Assembly (NCBI GenBank): GCA_022508735.1
Contig: JAFLUQ010000101.1
Location: 1-8,683 of the forward strand
Length of the DNA stretch: 8,683 bases
Direction of reading: 5' to 3'
Origin: Oscillospiraceae bacterium
GTDB taxonomy: Bacteria > Bacillota > Clostridia > UMGS1883
Within the stretch, counting starts at the first letter, position 1. Each line of letters begins with the position of its first letter. The notes beneath the pieces were generated by a model. It saw only the letters and a program-made list of their open reading frames with translations. It was not told the origin of the DNA and did no database searches. Below, one piece after another: positions 6,826-8,683 of the stretch. The translations under genes and the position numbers were made by a program.

Positions 6826-7275
6826 ATGTCCACAAATTTTGCGGAGCTTCTGCCCGTGATAAGTGACCAGATAGAGGCCGGCGGCGAGGTGCGCTTCCGG
6901 CCTCGCGGCATAAGTATGCTGCCGTTTCTTATGGAAGGGCGGGACGAGGTCATCCTCACCGCCCCTCCCGAAAAACTGAAAAAGGGTGATATACCCTTCT
7001 ACCGCCGAACCGACGGCGCTTTTGTGCTGCACCGGGTGGTGGATATAGCCGCCGACGGTACATATGTGCTCTGCGGCGACAATCAGTCGGTTTGGGAACG
7101 CGGCATCACCCACGAACAGGTCATCGCCGTTGTAAAGGCCGTATACCGAAAAGGAAAGTACATTGAGTCCAATGAACCCGGATTCCGGATATGGGGGGCC
7201 GTATGGCCGAAATACAAGCTCGTGCGCGGGAAGCTGGGGCGCGTATATCATAAGATAAGGAAGGATAACAAATGA
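6826..7275 (+). CDS. Small soluble S24/S26-family peptidase homologue (signal-peptidase-like, Ser/His type)
   Basis: The protein has 149 residues from ATG 6826. It keeps the core of the S24/S26 fold. G-I-S-M-L-P at 28-33 has S30 in the position of the signal peptidase nucleophile, followed by KKGD at 52-55. The segment FVLHRVV at 66-72 has H69 where bacterial type I signal peptidases carry the base lysine, and CGDNQ at 83-87 contains D85. A Ser-His(-Asp) set is the S26B arrangement of SipW, archaeal and ER signal peptidases. Unlike those enzymes it shows no transmembrane segment, and its C-terminus is strongly basic. It may be a cytoplasmic or peripherally attached peptidase, or a regulator-like relative. 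The substrate is unknown. It begins 12 bases after ftsH and overlaps the next gene by ATGA, so expression of the three is probably linked. Family membership is fairly sure; activity is not. Confidence 0.8.
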   Translation: MSTNFAELLPVISDQIEAGGEVRFRPRGISMLPFLMEGRDEVILTAPPEKLKKGDIPFYRRTDGAFVLHRVVDIAADGTYVLCGDNQSVWERGITHEQVIAVVKAVYRKGKYIESNEPGFRIWGAVWPKYKLVRGKLGRVYHKIRKDNK

Positions 7276-8510
7276 AACTGGAAATAAAAAACGAAATTGC
7301 AGAAATCACCGCCCGCGTTGAGGCGGAGCTTCAGGACAGCTTTCGCCGCATAGACGAAACCGCGCTTTACAATCAGCAGAAGGTTCTTCAGGCCTTTATC
7401 GACCACCGAGTCAGCGTGAACAACTTTAACCCTACAACCGGTTACGGCTACGACGACACCGGCCGCGACACCCTCGACGCCATATATGCCGACGTGTTCC
7501 GCGCCGAGGACGCCCTTGTGCGCCACAACATCGTGAACGGGACCCACTGCATTGCCATTGCCCTTTTTGCAGTACTCCGCCCCGGCGACACGCTGCTGGC
7601 CGTCACCGGCAAGCCCTACGACACCCTCGAGGAGGTCATAGGAATAAGCGGCGATGGCGGCGGAAGCCTTAAGGAGTTCGGCGTGAACTATGAGCAGGTT
7701 GATTTAATTGGCGGCGCGCCGGACTATGAGGGCATAAAAAAAGCCCTGCACAGCGGCGTAAAGGCTGTAATAATCCAGCGCTCCAAGGGCTACGACTGGC
7801 GTGAGACCATAAGCGTGGAGGAAATCGGTAAGATAATAGCCTGCGTCAGATCGGTAAAGCCCGATACTGTGTGTATAGTTGACAACTGCTACGGTGAGCT
7901 TGTAGAGAAGCGCGAGCCCACCGAGGTGGACGCTGATCTTGTTGTAGGCTCGCTTATAAAGAATATCGGCGGCGGACTGGCACAGACCGGCGGATATATT
8001 GCCGGAAAAGCCAAGTACGTGGAGCTGGCCTCCTACCGCCAGACCTGCCCCGGGCTCGGCAAGGAGGTTGGCGCGACCCTCGGCCAGAACCGCTTTATGT
8101 ATCAGGGGCTGTTCATGGCTCCCCACGCGGTGGCACAGGCTCTCAAGGCCGCAGCCCTCTGCGGGGGAATCATGGAGGCTTTGGGCTATGAGGTCAATCC
8201 CCGTCCCACGGACGTGCGCTGCGATATAATTCAGGCAATCAAATTTAACGACGAAGACAAGCTAATAAAATTCATTCAGGCCATTCAGAGCGCTTCCCCG
8301 GTGGACAGCTTTGCCCTCCCCCTCCCCTGGGATATGCCGGGCTATCAGCATCAGGTCATCATGGCCGCCGGGACCTTTGTCTCCGGCGCCAGCATTGAGC
8401 TCAGCGCTGACGCCCCGATAAAACCGCCCTATGTGGGCTTTATGCAGGGTGGCCTCACATATGAGAGCGCGAAGATAGCCATCATGCACGCAGCCTCAGC
8501 AGTATTATAG
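7272..8510 (+). CDS. Methionine gamma-lyase family PLP protein ('aluminium resistance' family)
   Basis: The 412 residues match the Met_gamma_lyase family (Pfam PF06838, YnbB of Bacillus), a fold-type I PLP group often called aluminium resistance protein. Landmarks are NNFNPTTGYGYDD (50-62), the cofactor phosphate region around VNGTHCIAIALF (88-99), VDNCYGELVE (203-212) with D204 expected to pair with the PLP pyridine nitrogen, and GSLIKNIGGGLAQTGGYIAG (226-245) with K230 as the Schiff-base lysine. Length is normal for the family. The name suggests cleavage of methionine or a related sulphur amino acid to an oxo-acid, thiol and ammonia, but activity is poorly established for this branch and the aluminium link is historical. 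It starts in a 4-base ATGA overlap with the preceding gene, with AAGGAAGG at 7257-7264 giving a 7-base spacing. It is the last gene before the terminators. Confidence 0.92.
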   Translation: MKLEIKNEIAEITARVEAELQDSFRRIDETALYNQQKVLQAFIDHRVSVNNFNPTTGYGYDDTGRDTLDAIYADVFRAEDALVRHNIVNGTHCIAIALFAVLRPGDTLLAVTGKPYDTLEEVIGISGDGGGSLKEFGVNYEQVDLIGGAPDYEGIKKALHSGVKAVIIQRSKGYDWRETISVEEIGKIIACVRSVKPDTVCIVDNCYGELVEKREPTEVDADLVVGSLIKNIGGGLAQTGGYIAGKAKYVELASYRQTCPGLGKEVGATLGQNRFMYQGLFMAPHAVAQALKAAALCGGIMEALGYEVNPRPTDVRCDIIQAIKFNDEDKLIKFIQAIQSASPVDSFALPLPWDMPGYQHQVIMAAGTFVSGASIELSADAPIKPPYVGFMQGGLTYESAKIAIMHAASAVL

Positions 8511-8578
8511 GGGCCGTAAAAAAATCGCGCAGATCGTTCAAGGGCTAAAATCCACGCTATAGAGCGGCCATGCGTTTT

Positions 8579-8602
8579 AAGCATTGCCAAAGCAGTGTTT
8601 TT
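8579..8602 (+). terminator. First terminator-like hairpin after the ftsH operon
   Basis: Stem AAGCATTGC with GCAGTGTTT (one G-U pair) and loop CAAA is followed by a T run ending at 8602. The stem is modest and the T tract partly overlaps it, so this is a weaker terminator than the next hairpin. Confidence 0.5.
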
Positions 8603-8608
8603 ATGTTG

Positions 8609-8643
8609 AAAATCTGCCAGTGTTGGCAGATTTTCTTATTTTT
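8609..8643 (+). terminator. Rho-independent terminator of the ftsH operon
   Basis: A perfect 11-bp stem (8609-8619 with 8624-8634, loop GTGT) is followed by the T-rich CTTATTTTT (8635-8643). It lies about 100 bases after the stop of the last gene. The A run on its left side would also allow leftward termination if a gene beyond the window converges on it. Confidence 0.85.
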
Positions 8644-8683
8644 AAGCCCTTGAACTACGAACGAAAATCACCGCTCGGCGTAC

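Larger units (their letters stand above)
8536..8655 (+). repeat. Inverted repeat enclosing three hairpins (possible structured RNA or small repeat element)
   Basis: GTTCAAGGGCT at 8536-8546 is the exact reverse complement of 8645-8655. Inside these 11-bp arms lie a 4-bp hairpin (8555-8566, loop ATAG), a 9-bp hairpin with one G-U pair (8579-8600, loop CAAA) and an 11-bp perfect hairpin (8609-8634). As RNA the segment could fold into a branched junction closed by the outer helix. It follows the last gene of the rightward operon and has no coding frame of note. It may be a structured 3' UTR, a small RNA or a dispersed palindromic element. I do not recognise a known family. Confidence 0.5.

Noticed and set aside
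6406..7251. A 281-codon open frame on the - strand across the ftsH/S26-like junction
   Set aside because: It spans two real genes on the other strand and shows no known motif; it is a shadow frame.
1..8683. CRISPR array, tRNA/rRNA, insertion sequence, phage or toxin-antitoxin genes
   Set aside because: I saw no regularly spaced repeats, no cloverleaf or rRNA-like stretch, and no transposase or integrase motifs on either strand.

Overview
The window looks like an ordinary chromosomal stretch from a Clostridia-type Firmicute, probably an uncultured gut relative of the Oscillospirales/Ruminococcaceae. This placement is inference. It rests on AAAGGAG-type ribosome binding sites, sigma-A promoters of TTGACA-N17-TAAAAT form, tightly packed operons, a stand-alone-type glutamate synthase GXGXG polypeptide, and the Met_gamma_lyase/aluminium-resistance family typical of Firmicutes. 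I see no insertion sequence, phage gene, CRISPR array, tRNA or rRNA.

Layout. (1) Bases 1-468 (+) are the 3' end of a glutamate synthase GXGXG-domain gene. (2) A perfect 17-bp hairpin at 486-522 lies between it and the oppositely oriented operon and can stop transcription from both sides. (3) A leftward operon runs from 4837 down to 521: a cytoplasmic LamG + Ig-like + GH43 glycosidase, an RsmF-type rRNA m5C methyltransferase (4-bp ATGA overlap with the glycosidase), a family I inorganic pyrophosphatase, and a small conserved protein of unknown function. (4) Bases 4838-5004 form a compact divergent promoter region, with a good sigma-A promoter on each strand and an imperfect LacI/cre-like palindrome over the -35 of the glycosidase promoter. 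(5) A rightward operon runs 5005-8510: an FtsH membrane AAA protease, a small soluble Ser/His (S26B-like) peptidase homologue, and a PLP-dependent methionine gamma-lyase-family protein (ATGA overlap). (6) Bases 8511-8683 hold no gene. They contain two tandem terminator-like hairpins enclosed by an 11-bp perfect inverted repeat, making a possible branched RNA or small repeat element.

How the genes work together. The leftward operon joins sugar release (GH43) with growth functions: rRNA modification, and pyrophosphate removal that pulls biosynthetic reactions forward. If the palindrome is a real sugar-responsive operator, the housekeeping genes would partly follow carbohydrate supply. The rightward operon joins membrane-protein quality control (FtsH) with a second, soluble protease-fold protein and an amino-acid lyase-fold enzyme. 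The tight spacing suggests co-expression but does not by itself reveal a shared pathway.

Most of the window is well-understood family content. The parts most worth a second look are the 3' structured element, the small S26B-like protein tied to ftsH, and the leaderless glycosidase with its promoter palindrome.
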